From positions 1-7,638 of the forward strand of contig JAFGXK010000023.1 in the NCBI GenBank assembly GCA_016936695.1: a stretch of 7,638 nt of DNA. Reading direction: 5' to 3'. Source of the DNA: Bacteroidales bacterium. GTDB taxonomy: Bacteria > Bacteroidota > Bacteroidia > Bacteroidales > VadinHA17. Numbering within the stretch: the stretch's first letter is position 1; each line of letters opens with the position of its first letter. The notes beneath the pieces were generated by a model that saw nothing but the letters and a program-made list of their open reading frames with translations, did no database searches and was not told the DNA's origin. Both the position numbers and the translations under genes were made by a program. Shown here in pieces: positions 1-6,999 of the stretch.

Positions 1-1161
1 ACATCACTTTTCATCTCGATGCTGATAGGGAAGAAAATAATCACATGGCTCCAGGTTAAACAGGTAGGTGAGGTTGTAAGAGACCTCGGCCTCGAAGGCC
101 AGTACCAGAAGAAGGGAACCCCGTCGATGGGCGGTATTATAATTCTGGCAAGCATACTGATACCCGTCCTTCTCTTTGCAAGACTCGATAATATCTATAT
201 CCTTCTGATGATCCTCACAACAGTGTGGCTGGGGTTTATAGGTTTTATCGACGATTATATAAAGGTATTCAAAAAGAATAAGGAAGGACTGGCAGCACGT
301 TCGAAGCTTCTGGGGCAGATCGTTCTGGGAATTATTATCGGTATTACTTTTTACTTCAGCAGGGATGTGATCATTATGGAGAGAGTACCTGTCTCGGAAC
401 TCACTCCAAGGGAAAGGATAGAAATGCTTGACCAGGACCGGCCTTTTTATGGTGACGATCAGGTATCAATGGAGCATAAGTCGACCAAGACCACCATACC
501 CTTTATTAAGAACAATGAATTCAACTATGCATGGCTGGTGGCTTTCATTCCCGAAGATGTCAGAAAGCCTGCAACATGGCTTGTATATGTGCTTATAGTA
601 ATTTTCATATTAACAGCAGTTTCCAACGGAGCAAACCTCACCGACGGACTTGACGGACTGGCTACGGGCACTTCGGCGATAATAGGAACAGCACTGGGGA
701 TACTCGCCTACGTCTCGAGTAATACCATCTATGCCAACTATTTGAATATAATGTACATCCCAGACAGCGCGGAGCTTGTGATATATGCTGCCGCATTTAT
801 CGGAGCTACTATCGGCTTCCTGTGGTATAATTCATATCCTGCCCAGGTTTTCATGGGAGATACCGGAAGTCTTGCCCTCGGCGGCATTATTGCTGTTTTT
901 GCAATTGTAATAAGAAAAGAGCTGTTGATTCCGATACTGTGCGGGATATTTCTTGTTGAAAATCTGTCGGTTGTACTGCAGGTTTCCTGGTTCAGGCATA
1001 CAAGGAAGAAATACGGAACGGGGAGGAGAATATTTCAAATGGCGCCGCTCCATCATCATTATCAGAAAAAAGGATATCCTGAACCAAAGATAGTCACCAG
1101 GTTCTGGATTGTTGCGATAATACTTGCTGTGATAAGCATTGTGACTCTTAAGATCAGATAA
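1..1161 (+). CDS. mraY: Phospho-N-acetylmuramoyl-pentapeptide-transferase MraY (5' partial)
   Basis: An integral membrane enzyme that transfers phospho-MurNAc-pentapeptide from UDP to undecaprenyl phosphate, making lipid I on the inner face of the membrane. The frame is open to the left edge: codons 1-18 read TSLFIS and continue into the first ATG at 19, which lies inside what looks like the first membrane helix, so the true start is upstream and I estimate some 30-40 residues are missing. Family motifs seen are KKGTPSMGG near the N-terminus, the Asp pair of FIDDYIKV (250-255), NLTDGLDGLATG (634-669), the Asp of MGDTGSLALGG (859-861) and the His triplet of APLHHHYQKKG (1051-1059). Several strongly hydrophobic helices alternate with these loops. 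Compared with E. coli MraY there is an added hydrophilic stretch at about 373-530. murD follows after 5 nt. Identity is secure; only the start is unknown. Confidence 0.97.
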   Translation, partial: TSLFISMLIGKKIITWLQVKQVGEVVRDLGLEGQYQKKGTPSMGGIIILASILIPVLLFARLDNIYILLMILTTVWLGFIGFIDDYIKVFKKNKEGLAARSKLLGQIVLGIIIGITFYFSRDVIIMERVPVSELTPRERIEMLDQDRPFYGDDQVSMEHKSTKTTIPFIKNNEFNYAWLVAFIPEDVRKPATWLVYVLIVIFILTAVSNGANLTDGLDGLATGTSAIIGTALGILAYVSSNTIYANYLNIMYIPDSAELVIYAAAFIGATIGFLWYNSYPAQVFMGDTGSLALGGIIAVFAIVIRKELLIPILCGIFLVENLSVVLQVSWFRHTRKKYGTGRRIFQMAPLHHHYQKKGYPEPKIVTRFWIVAIILAVISIVTLKIR

Positions 1162-1166
1162 AGGGA

Positions 1167-2501
1167 ATGAAGAAGATTGTGATACTAGGTGCGGGCGAGA
1201 GCGGAACAGGCTCTGCAATTCTGGCCAGGAAGAAGGGCTTCGATGTTTTTGTATCCGATATGGGGGTGGTGAAGGAAAAGTACAGGGCTTTGCTTGTGGA
1301 GAACCAGATTCGATGGGAGGAAGGCAACCACACTGAGAGTGAAATTTTTTCAGCCGGTGAGGTTATCAAGAGCCCCGGCATCCGTGATGACGCCCCGCTC
1401 ATTCTTAAACTTCGGGGAAAGGGCATACCGGTGATTTCGGAAATTGAATTTGCCGGCAGGTATGCGGCAGGTGTAAAAATATGTGTGACGGGTAGTAACG
1501 GTAAAACCACGGTTACGAACCTGATATATCATATCCTCAGAAAAGAAGGCAAAAACGCTGCAATGACAGGTAATGTCGGCAACAGTTTCGCCATGGCGGT
1601 GGCTGAGGGAGGCTTTGACTATTATGTTATTGAACTGAGCAGTTTCCAGCTTGACGGGATGTATGATTTCAGGGCTGACATCGCAATCCTGATGAACATC
1701 ACGCCTGATCACCTCGACAGGTACGACCATAACCTGCAGAACTACATTGATTCCAAATTCAGGATAACCAGGAACCAGCGGAAATCCGATTTCTTCATTT
1801 ACTGGGCCGATGATCCCATTATCAGAAAGGAGCTGGCTGCAAAAGAGTACGGAATGACCCTCCTTCCTTTTTCAGCTGATTCGAAGGAGAAAATGGCAGC
1901 CTGGATCGAGAACGACGAACTGATTATTGATTACCATACTAAAACCAACCTTATGACCATTCACGATCTGGCACTGAAGGGCCGCCACAACATTTTCAAC
2001 TCAATGGCGGCGGCTATTGCAGGCAAAGTTCTGACAATCAGGAAAGAGACTATCCGGGAAAGTCTTTCCGATTTTCAGGGAGTTGAGCACCGGCTCGAAC
2101 CGGTGATCACTGTCTGCGGGATCAACTTTATAAATGATTCAAAGGGCACCAATGTCAATTCTACATGGTACGCCCTGGAATGCATGGAGACCGATGTGGT
2201 ATGGATTGCAGGAGGTATCGACAAGGGGAATGATTACTCCGAGCTTTTCCCGATGGTGAAGCAGAAGGTGAAGGCTATTGTCTGCCTGGGCAAGGATAAC
2301 AAAAAGATAATTGAGTCATTCAGGGATATTGTGCCTACGATTGTTGAGACATCTTCAATGGTTGAGGCCGTCAGATCGTCGTACTACCTGGCCCGGAAAG
2401 GTCAGACTGTTCTTCTGTCGCCGGCCTGTGCAAGCTTCGACCTTTTCAATAATTATGAGGACAGGGGCCGGCAGTTCAAGCAAGCCGTGAGGAATCTTTA
2501 A
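1167..2501 (+). CDS. murD: UDP-N-acetylmuramoyl-L-alanine--D-glutamate ligase MurD
   Basis: A cytoplasmic ATP-dependent ligase that adds D-Glu to UDP-MurNAc-L-Ala. At 444 residues it has the normal length for the family. The N-terminal Rossmann-like domain opens with VILGAGESGTG (residues 5-15), which binds the UDP substrate. The central ATPase domain has the P-loop GSNGKTT (109-115), ELSSFQLD (156-163), NITPDHLDRY (177-186) and K197 in YIDSKF, the position of the carbamylated Lys in Mur ligases, then GRHNIFN (272-278). The C-terminal domain has EHRLE (307-311), NDSKGTN (323-329), GGIDKG (349-354) and LSPACASFD close to the end. The ATG at 1167 fits the family N-terminus MKKIVILGAG. AAAGGG lies only 1 nt before the ATG, too close for a normal Shine-Dalgarno site. 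It sits 5 nt after mraY and 13 nt before ftsW. Confidence 0.98.
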   Translation: MKKIVILGAGESGTGSAILARKKGFDVFVSDMGVVKEKYRALLVENQIRWEEGNHTESEIFSAGEVIKSPGIRDDAPLILKLRGKGIPVISEIEFAGRYAAGVKICVTGSNGKTTVTNLIYHILRKEGKNAAMTGNVGNSFAMAVAEGGFDYYVIELSSFQLDGMYDFRADIAILMNITPDHLDRYDHNLQNYIDSKFRITRNQRKSDFFIYWADDPIIRKELAAKEYGMTLLPFSADSKEKMAAWIENDELIIDYHTKTNLMTIHDLALKGRHNIFNSMAAAIAGKVLTIRKETIRESLSDFQGVEHRLEPVITVCGINFINDSKGTNVNSTWYALECMETDVVWIAGGIDKGNDYSELFPMVKQKVKAIVCLGKDNKKIIESFRDIVPTIVETSSMVEAVRSSYYLARKGQTVLLSPACASFDLFNNYEDRGRQFKQAVRNL

Positions 2502-2503
2502 AT

Positions 2504-2509
2504 AAAGGA
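2504..2509 (+). promoter_or_regulatory. Possible ribosome binding site of ftsW
   Basis: AAAGGA lies in the 13-nt murD-ftsW gap, 5 nt before the ATG at 2515. It supports that start. The match is modest, and Bacteroidota often start genes without a Shine-Dalgarno site. Confidence 0.5.
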
Positions 2510-2514
2510 TAATA

Positions 2515-3723
2515 ATGCAGCAAGGCTGGCTAACAAAAACATTCAAGGGCGACAGGGTAATCTGGGCGCTGGTGGTGGTCTTTATGATCTACTCACTGCT
2601 GGCCGTCTACAGCTCTTCAGTGAGTGTCGCCTATCTCCGGCACGGCGGAAATACATCCTACTTCCTGAGAAGCCAGTTTATTATCCTTGCCCTGAGCCTC
2701 GGTATAATAGTGATCGTTCACTATCTGCCTTACAGGATATATTACAGGCTTTCGGGATTGCTTCTGCTTTTTTCAATTGCCTTGCTGGCGCTTACTTTTG
2801 TGATCGGCGACAGGATCAATGATGCCGTCAGGGCTATCTACATTCCTGGTGTCGGGAGGATACAGTCGTCCGATATAGCCAAGCTCGCACTCGTGATATA
2901 TCTGGCAAGGGTTCTGGGTCAGTTTAAGGACAAGCTTACCGATTTCATGCTTGTGACCAGGTACATGATGATCCCGGTTGCAGTGGTCTGCGGCCTCATC
3001 ATGCCCGAGAACCTTTCAACAGCAGTTATGGTGTTCGGCATCAGTATGATAATCATGTTCATCGGACGCGTCCCCATTAAATTTCTGCTGGCTTACGTCG
3101 GAATGGCAATGGTTGGTATTGCGATTATGGCAGGGGTTCTAATGCTTATATCGGATGATAACAGGGTTAAGACATGGGAGAGAAGGATTCAATCCCATTT
3201 CTCGAGCAAGGTCGATGACGATGCAAACTACCAGTCGAATCAGGCTAAAATTGCCATATCGACAGGCGGATTATTCGGCAAGGCACCTGGAGGAAGCACC
3301 CAGCGCAACATGTTGCCGCAGTCGAACTCCGACTTTATTTTCGCAATAATAATTGAGGAATATGGTCTGCTTTTCGGCGCATTGCCTCTGATACTGGCCT
3401 ATATGGTTTTGCTGTTCCGGGGGATAACCATTGTCAGGAAATGCGATGCCGCTTTTCCTGCCTATCTGGTGATCGGCCTGGTGGTCATGATAACCGTCCA
3501 GGCAATGATAAACATGATGGTTGCAGTGGGTCTGTTCCCTGTAACCGGCCAGACCCTGCCGATGGTTAGCTGGGGGAGAACATCGGCGCTTGTGATGAGC
3601 TTCTCTATCGGAGCCATCTTAAGTGTCAGCAGGGTGGTAAATGCAAGGATTCGCAAGGAAGAATTACCTGAGGAAGAAAAAACTGACGAAGGAGAAAGAA
3701 TATATGAACCGGCAGGAGCATAA
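2515..3723 (+). CDS. ftsW: SEDS-family peptidoglycan glycosyltransferase FtsW
   Basis: A polytopic membrane protein that polymerises lipid II into glycan strands at the septum together with its class B PBP partner (FtsI). It has 402 residues and about ten hydrophobic segments, the first at about 16-34. SEDS features are IAKLALVIYLA (121-131), the PENLSTA loop (164-170), the large extracytoplasmic loop with GGLFGKAPGG (251-260), LPQSNSDFIFAIIIEEYG with the probable catalytic Asp at 273, and VGLFPVTGQTLPMVSWG (338-354). Two positions depart from the usual SEDS pattern: Ala107 where Trp of the R-W motif is expected, and Arg355 where the second Gly of GG is usual. RodA is the main alternative; the position between murD and murG makes it FtsW. 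The C-terminal tail from about 379 is charged and Glu-rich (KEELPEEEKTDEGE). Its last 20 nt overlap murG. Confidence 0.95.
   Translation: MQQGWLTKTFKGDRVIWALVVVFMIYSLLAVYSSSVSVAYLRHGGNTSYFLRSQFIILALSLGIIVIVHYLPYRIYYRLSGLLLLFSIALLALTFVIGDRINDAVRAIYIPGVGRIQSSDIAKLALVIYLARVLGQFKDKLTDFMLVTRYMMIPVAVVCGLIMPENLSTAVMVFGISMIIMFIGRVPIKFLLAYVGMAMVGIAIMAGVLMLISDDNRVKTWERRIQSHFSSKVDDDANYQSNQAKIAISTGGLFGKAPGGSTQRNMLPQSNSDFIFAIIIEEYGLLFGALPLILAYMVLLFRGITIVRKCDAAFPAYLVIGLVVMITVQAMINMMVAVGLFPVTGQTLPMVSWGRTSALVMSFSIGAILSVSRVVNARIRKEELPEEEKTDEGERIYEPAGA
3689..3694 (+). promoter_or_regulatory. Shine-Dalgarno site of murG inside ftsW
   Basis: AAGGAG lies 9 nt before the ATG at 3704, within the last codons of ftsW. 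It is the best ribosome binding site in the window, and it decides between the ATG at 3704 and the in-frame ATG at 3641 for murG. Confidence 0.7.
3704..3723 (+). other. ftsW-murG coding overlap (20 nt)
   Basis: The first codons of murG and the last codons plus stop (TAA, 3721-3723) of ftsW share these bases in different frames. Ribosomes finishing ftsW end just past the murG start, so translation may be coupled, although murG also has its own ribosome binding site. Confidence 0.7.
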
Positions 3724-4810
3724 AAGGATTATAATCAGCGGTGGAGGTACAGGGGGACATGTGTTCCCGGCTATTTCCATTGCCAATGCCCTGCGCCGGA
3801 TCGACCATGATATCGAGTTACTTTTTGTTGGAGCCGAAGGCAAGCTGGAGATGGAAAAAGTGCCTGCTGCCGGTTTCAGGATAGTCGGACTGCCGGTTGC
3901 CGGGATAAACCGGAAAAAAATTCTTAGTAATATACAGGTATTTTTCAGGCTGATTGCAAGTCTCAGGATAGCACGAAGGACGCTGAAGGAATTCAGGCCT
4001 CATGCTGCAGTGGGAGTTGGCGGATATGCGAGCGGACCAGTACTGAGGCAGGCAGGCAGAATGAATATCCCCTTCCTGATCCAGGAACAGAACAGCTATG
4101 CCGGTGTGACCAACCGGCTTCTGGCTAAAAAGGCCGCTGTTATATGTGTGGCATACGAGGGCATGGAAAAATACTTCCCTGCAGAAAAGATTATTCTTAC
4201 AGGAAATCCGGTGCGCCAGAACTTTGATGATCTGAAGGCAAAGAAGGAAGAAGCCCTGAAATTCTTCGGTTTAAGCGCCGGACTGCCGGTTATCCTGGTC
4301 CTTGGGGGTTCGCTCGGCGCAGGAACAATAAACAGGTGTCTTTCTGAGAACCTTGATGTACTGAGGAATTCAGAATGCCAGTGGCTGTGGCAGACCGGAA
4401 GGTACTACTATGATGATGTCAGGAAACTGGTTCCGGAACAGGGAGGTAAGATATCGGTCCATTCCTTCATCGACAGGATGGATCTTGCATTCGCGGCAGC
4501 CTCTGTAATAATTTCAAGGGCAGGAGCCGGTACTATTTCGGAATTGTGCCTTGTCGGGAAACCGGTAATTCTGGTTCCCTCGCCCAATGTGGCTGAGGAT
4601 CACCAGACAAAAAACGCTATGGCGCTCGCGGCAAAGGATGCGGCGATTGTTGTTCCTGATTCCGAAGCCGGTAAACTGCTGGTAACTGAAGCTCTGAATC
4701 TTGTTTCTGACGATGGGAGGAGAAGTACATTATCAGGGAATATAAGAAAGATGGCCGAACGGGATGCAGATGTCCGTATAGCCCGGGAAGTAATCAAACT
4801 CACTGAATGA
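3704..4810 (+). CDS. murG: UDP-GlcNAc:lipid I N-acetylglucosaminyltransferase MurG
   Basis: A membrane-associated GT28 glycosyltransferase that adds GlcNAc to lipid I to give lipid II on the cytoplasmic face. It has 368 residues, a normal length. The N-terminal domain has the glycine loop GGGTGGHVFPA (13-23) with H19, then GVGGYASGP (104-112), QEQN (127-130) and GNPVR (167-171). The C-terminal UDP-GlcNAc-binding domain has GGSLGAG (201-207), FIDRM (255-259), SRAGAGTISEL (271-281) with E280 at the position that binds the nucleotide ribose, and PSPNVAEDHQTKNA (292-305). An in-frame ATG at 3641 would add 21 Lys- and Arg-rich residues lying wholly inside ftsW; I reject it because the glycine loop normally sits near the N-terminus and a good Shine-Dalgarno site precedes 3704. 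It overlaps ftsW by 20 nt and murC by 4 nt. Confidence 0.97.
   Translation: MNRQEHKRIIISGGGTGGHVFPAISIANALRRIDHDIELLFVGAEGKLEMEKVPAAGFRIVGLPVAGINRKKILSNIQVFFRLIASLRIARRTLKEFRPHAAVGVGGYASGPVLRQAGRMNIPFLIQEQNSYAGVTNRLLAKKAAVICVAYEGMEKYFPAEKIILTGNPVRQNFDDLKAKKEEALKFFGLSAGLPVILVLGGSLGAGTINRCLSENLDVLRNSECQWLWQTGRYYYDDVRKLVPEQGGKISVHSFIDRMDLAFAAASVIISRAGAGTISELCLVGKPVILVPSPNVAEDHQTKNAMALAAKDAAIVVPDSEAGKLLVTEALNLVSDDGRRSTLSGNIRKMAERDADVRIAREVIKLTE
4807..4810 (+). other. ATGA stop/start overlap, murG-murC
   Basis: The murG stop TGA (4808-4810) overlaps the murC start ATG (4807-4809). No Shine-Dalgarno-like sequence stands at a proper distance before murC, so re-initiation by ribosomes ending murG is likely. 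A second in-frame ATG follows at once at 4810, and either could be used. Confidence 0.75.
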
Positions 4811-6204
4811 TGATCGACCTGAGAACCATAGAAGGGATCTATTTTGTCGGTATCGGAGGAATCGGCATGAGCGCGCTTGCACTTTATTATGAGCAGGAGG
4901 GCTTTCTGACCGGCGGTTACGACAGGTCAGAATCGGCCATTACCCGGGCGCTTGCTGAAAAGGGATGCTTTATAACCTATGATGATTCCCTGAAAGAGGT
5001 TCCTCCCCTGTTCAGAGAAGTCCGGTTCAGGGACAGGGTGATTGTGGTCTACACTCCTGCAATTCCGCCCGAGAATCATATCATTTCATTCTTCCGCAAG
5101 AACCGTTACAGGATTTACAAGCGATCGGAAATACTCGGTGAGATATCTTCATCGGGCGATACCCTTGCAATAGCAGGCACTCATGGCAAGACAACGGTTT
5201 CGACTATGGCAGCGCATCTTCTTAAACAGTCGCATGTCGATTGCACTGCCTTTCTGGGAGGCATTTCAAAGAACTACGGCTCAAACCTGCTTACCGGAGG
5301 AGGCAGGTATATAGTGATGGAGGCTGACGAGTTTGACAGGTCTTTTCACAGGCTCAGTCCGCTGATGGCTGTTGTTACCTCTGTCGACCCGGACCACCTC
5401 GACATTTACGGCGACCATCAGTCGATGATAAATGCCTATAACGAGTTCTGCTCAAAAATCAGGAATCAGGGTTTGCTTTTTGTTAACTACGGGATAAGGA
5501 ACAGTATTGAAATACCGGCAGGAGTAAGCAGGTACACCTACGGCTCAGAACCGGAAGCCGATTACAGGTACTACGGAATAAGACGGTCGGGTAGCAGTTA
5601 CATCTTCAATCTGCACACTCCCGGCGGTGTACTGGAGGATCTTGAATTCCCCTTTCCCGGCGTAGTCAACATTGAGAATCTTACGGCAGCTGTTGCCCTG
5701 GCTCTGAATTGCGGAGTCAGCATGGATGAAATCAGGCAGGCCGTAACCCGGTTCATGGGAGTAAGGAGAAGATTCGACATCAGGGTAGATCTTCCGGGCC
5801 TGGCATATATCGACGATTATGCCCATCACCCCGAGGAGATTAGGGCATGTATCACCAATGTCAGGGAGTACTTTGGAGGAAGAAAAATCACAGGCATATT
5901 CCAGCCTCATCTTTTTTCGCGCACCCGCGATCACGCCGACGGATTTGCACGGATTCTCGATGAACTGGACGAGGCAATCCTGCTTCCTGTTTATCCTGCA
6001 AGGGAAAAACCGATCCCCGGAGTTGATTCGGCTTTGATCTTTTCAAGAATGAAATCGCCTGGCAGGAGGATGATGATGCCGGAGGATATTCCCGCTATGC
6101 TTGATCCCGGCAAAATTGATGTTCTGGTTACAATAGGCGCCGGAGATATAGATAAACTCGTTGCGCCGATAGAGGAGAAACTTCTGAACAGCAGAATGAA
6201 ATGA
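4807..6204 (+). CDS. murC: UDP-N-acetylmuramate--L-alanine ligase MurC
   Basis: A cytoplasmic ATP-dependent ligase that adds L-Ala to UDP-MurNAc, the first step of peptide stem synthesis. It has 465 residues, a normal length. The N-terminal domain carries FVGIGGIGMSALA (13-25) for UDP-MurNAc. The ATPase domain has the P-loop GTHGKTT (124-130), MEADEFDRSF (171-180) with the Mg-binding acidic residues, and DPDHLDIYGD (194-203). The segment GVVNIEN (285-291) stands where many MurCs have a His-Asn pair. The C-terminal domain has GVRRRFD (318-324), IDDYAHHPEEI (335-345), FQPHLFSRT (365-373) and YPAREKPIPGVDS (396-408). DYAHHPEEI and the E/D residues separate it from MurD-type ligases; Mpl is unlikely given the operon and the length. 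It overlaps murG and ftsQ by 4 nt each. There is no murB or ddl next to it, unlike the proteobacterial order. Confidence 0.98.
   Translation: MMIDLRTIEGIYFVGIGGIGMSALALYYEQEGFLTGGYDRSESAITRALAEKGCFITYDDSLKEVPPLFREVRFRDRVIVVYTPAIPPENHIISFFRKNRYRIYKRSEILGEISSSGDTLAIAGTHGKTTVSTMAAHLLKQSHVDCTAFLGGISKNYGSNLLTGGGRYIVMEADEFDRSFHRLSPLMAVVTSVDPDHLDIYGDHQSMINAYNEFCSKIRNQGLLFVNYGIRNSIEIPAGVSRYTYGSEPEADYRYYGIRRSGSSYIFNLHTPGGVLEDLEFPFPGVVNIENLTAAVALALNCGVSMDEIRQAVTRFMGVRRRFDIRVDLPGLAYIDDYAHHPEEIRACITNVREYFGGRKITGIFQPHLFSRTRDHADGFARILDELDEAILLPVYPAREKPIPGVDSALIFSRMKSPGRRMMMPEDIPAMLDPGKIDVLVTIGAGDIDKLVAPIEEKLLNSRMK
6201..6204 (+). other. ATGA stop/start overlap, murC-ftsQ
   Basis: The murC stop TGA (6202-6204) overlaps the ftsQ start ATG (6201-6203). 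The nearest purine-rich match, AGGAG at 6173-6177, is too far upstream to serve as a Shine-Dalgarno site, so ftsQ translation probably depends on termination of murC. Confidence 0.75.
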
Positions 6205-6977
6205 AAAAGGCACTGAGGATATTGTTACTTATTCCGTCGCTGTACCTGGTTATAGCGCCGGTCTGGTATTCACACTGGCATAATACAAAGCTTTGCAGTA
6301 AGATAGAAATCACAATAGTTGATTCAGCCGATTATCATTTTGTAACTGAAAGGGATATCCGGAACACCATCCTGAACAAGAACGGTAATCCTGTGGGAAA
6401 GACTGTAAAGGAGATCAATATTGAGGAGATTGAGGAGACAATGAGCGGATACAGGGAGCTCAAAACGGCCGAGGTCTTCATTTCGATTGATGGTGTGCTT
6501 CATATTGTAGGCGACCAGCGCACACCGGTCATGAGGGTTATGGCCTCAAACGGAGGTGATTATTATATCGACGACGAAGGTGTGGTGATAAGAAGAAGGA
6601 ACCTTTACACACCCAGACTCCATATCGTAGGAGGGAATGTAAATATCAGCCAGGCAATGCTTAATGGAACAAGCGTCTTGGATACCAGCATAAAGAATTC
6701 AATACTGAAGGATATCTTTTATCTGGTTGATTATATAAAAAGGGATGATTTCTGGTCGGCCCAGATCGATCAGGTTTTTGTTGACAGGTATGACGAAATA
6801 GACCTGATACCGAGAGTCGGCAATCATGTTATCCATCTCGGCAGCCCGGGTGAATTTGAGATGAAGCTCAAATACCTCAGGGTGTTTTACGACAAAGTCC
6901 TGCCCGAGGTCGGCTGGGACAGATATAAGTCTATCAGCCTTGCTTACAAGGATCAGATAGTTTGCAAAAGAAGATAA
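6201..6977 (+). CDS. ftsQ: Cell division protein FtsQ (Bacteroidota type)
   Basis: A bitopic divisome protein that in other bacteria recruits and regulates FtsL/FtsB and the FtsWI synthase. It has 258 residues: a very short cytoplasmic end (MKKALR), one membrane helix at about 7-24, and a periplasmic part. A POTRA-like domain fits about 34-105, from KIEITIVDSADYHFV to VLHIVGDQ. A beta domain follows, marked by QRTPVMRV (106-113) and YYIDDEGVVI (121-130), then a mixed region to the end DQIVCKRR. The sequence is unlike proteobacterial FtsQ overall; the call rests on the QRTPV and YYID-G patterns, the topology and the place between murC and ftsA. The only two cysteines are C32, just outside the membrane, and C255, near the C-terminus. 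The start overlaps the murC stop, and ftsA begins 22 nt downstream. Confidence 0.92.
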   Translation: MKKALRILLLIPSLYLVIAPVWYSHWHNTKLCSKIEITIVDSADYHFVTERDIRNTILNKNGNPVGKTVKEINIEEIEETMSGYRELKTAEVFISIDGVLHIVGDQRTPVMRVMASNGGDYYIDDEGVVIRRRNLYTPRLHIVGGNVNISQAMLNGTSVLDTSIKNSILKDIFYLVDYIKRDDFWSAQIDQVFVDRYDEIDLIPRVGNHVIHLGSPGEFEMKLKYLRVFYDKVLPEVGWDRYKSISLAYKDQIVCKRR

Positions 6978-6999
6978 AGAATAATCCATATATCAGACT

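Noticed and set aside
19..21. ATG at 19 as the mraY start
   Set aside because: The frame is open upstream to the window edge and codes for hydrophobic residues that continue the first membrane helix, so the ATG is internal.
832..1218. Open frame of 128 codons on the - strand across the mraY end and murD start
   Set aside because: It is antisense to two clearly conserved genes. Its product has no recognisable domain and an unnatural composition, and it has no promoter or ribosome binding site.
1154..1730. Two overlapping - strand open frames (1154-1510 and 1350-1730) opposite murD
   Set aside because: Both are shadows of murD codon usage. They lie opposite the P-loop region of murD and have no domain of their own.
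3641..3703. Longer murG form starting at the ATG at 3641
   Set aside because: It would put 21 basic residues before the glycine loop and lacks a good ribosome binding site. The ATG at 3704 has AAGGAG at a 9-nt spacing.
5545..5934. Open frame of 129 codons on the - strand opposite murC
   Set aside because: It is antisense to the conserved C-terminal half of murC, overlaps another meaningless frame (5598-5780) and shows no family motif.
6957..6999. Possible Bacteroidota-type promoter before ftsA (TAGTTTG near 6958)
   Set aside because: The spacing does not match TAnnTTTG (one base short), I see no TTTG -33 element at a proper distance, and the bases code for the C-terminal end of FtsQ.
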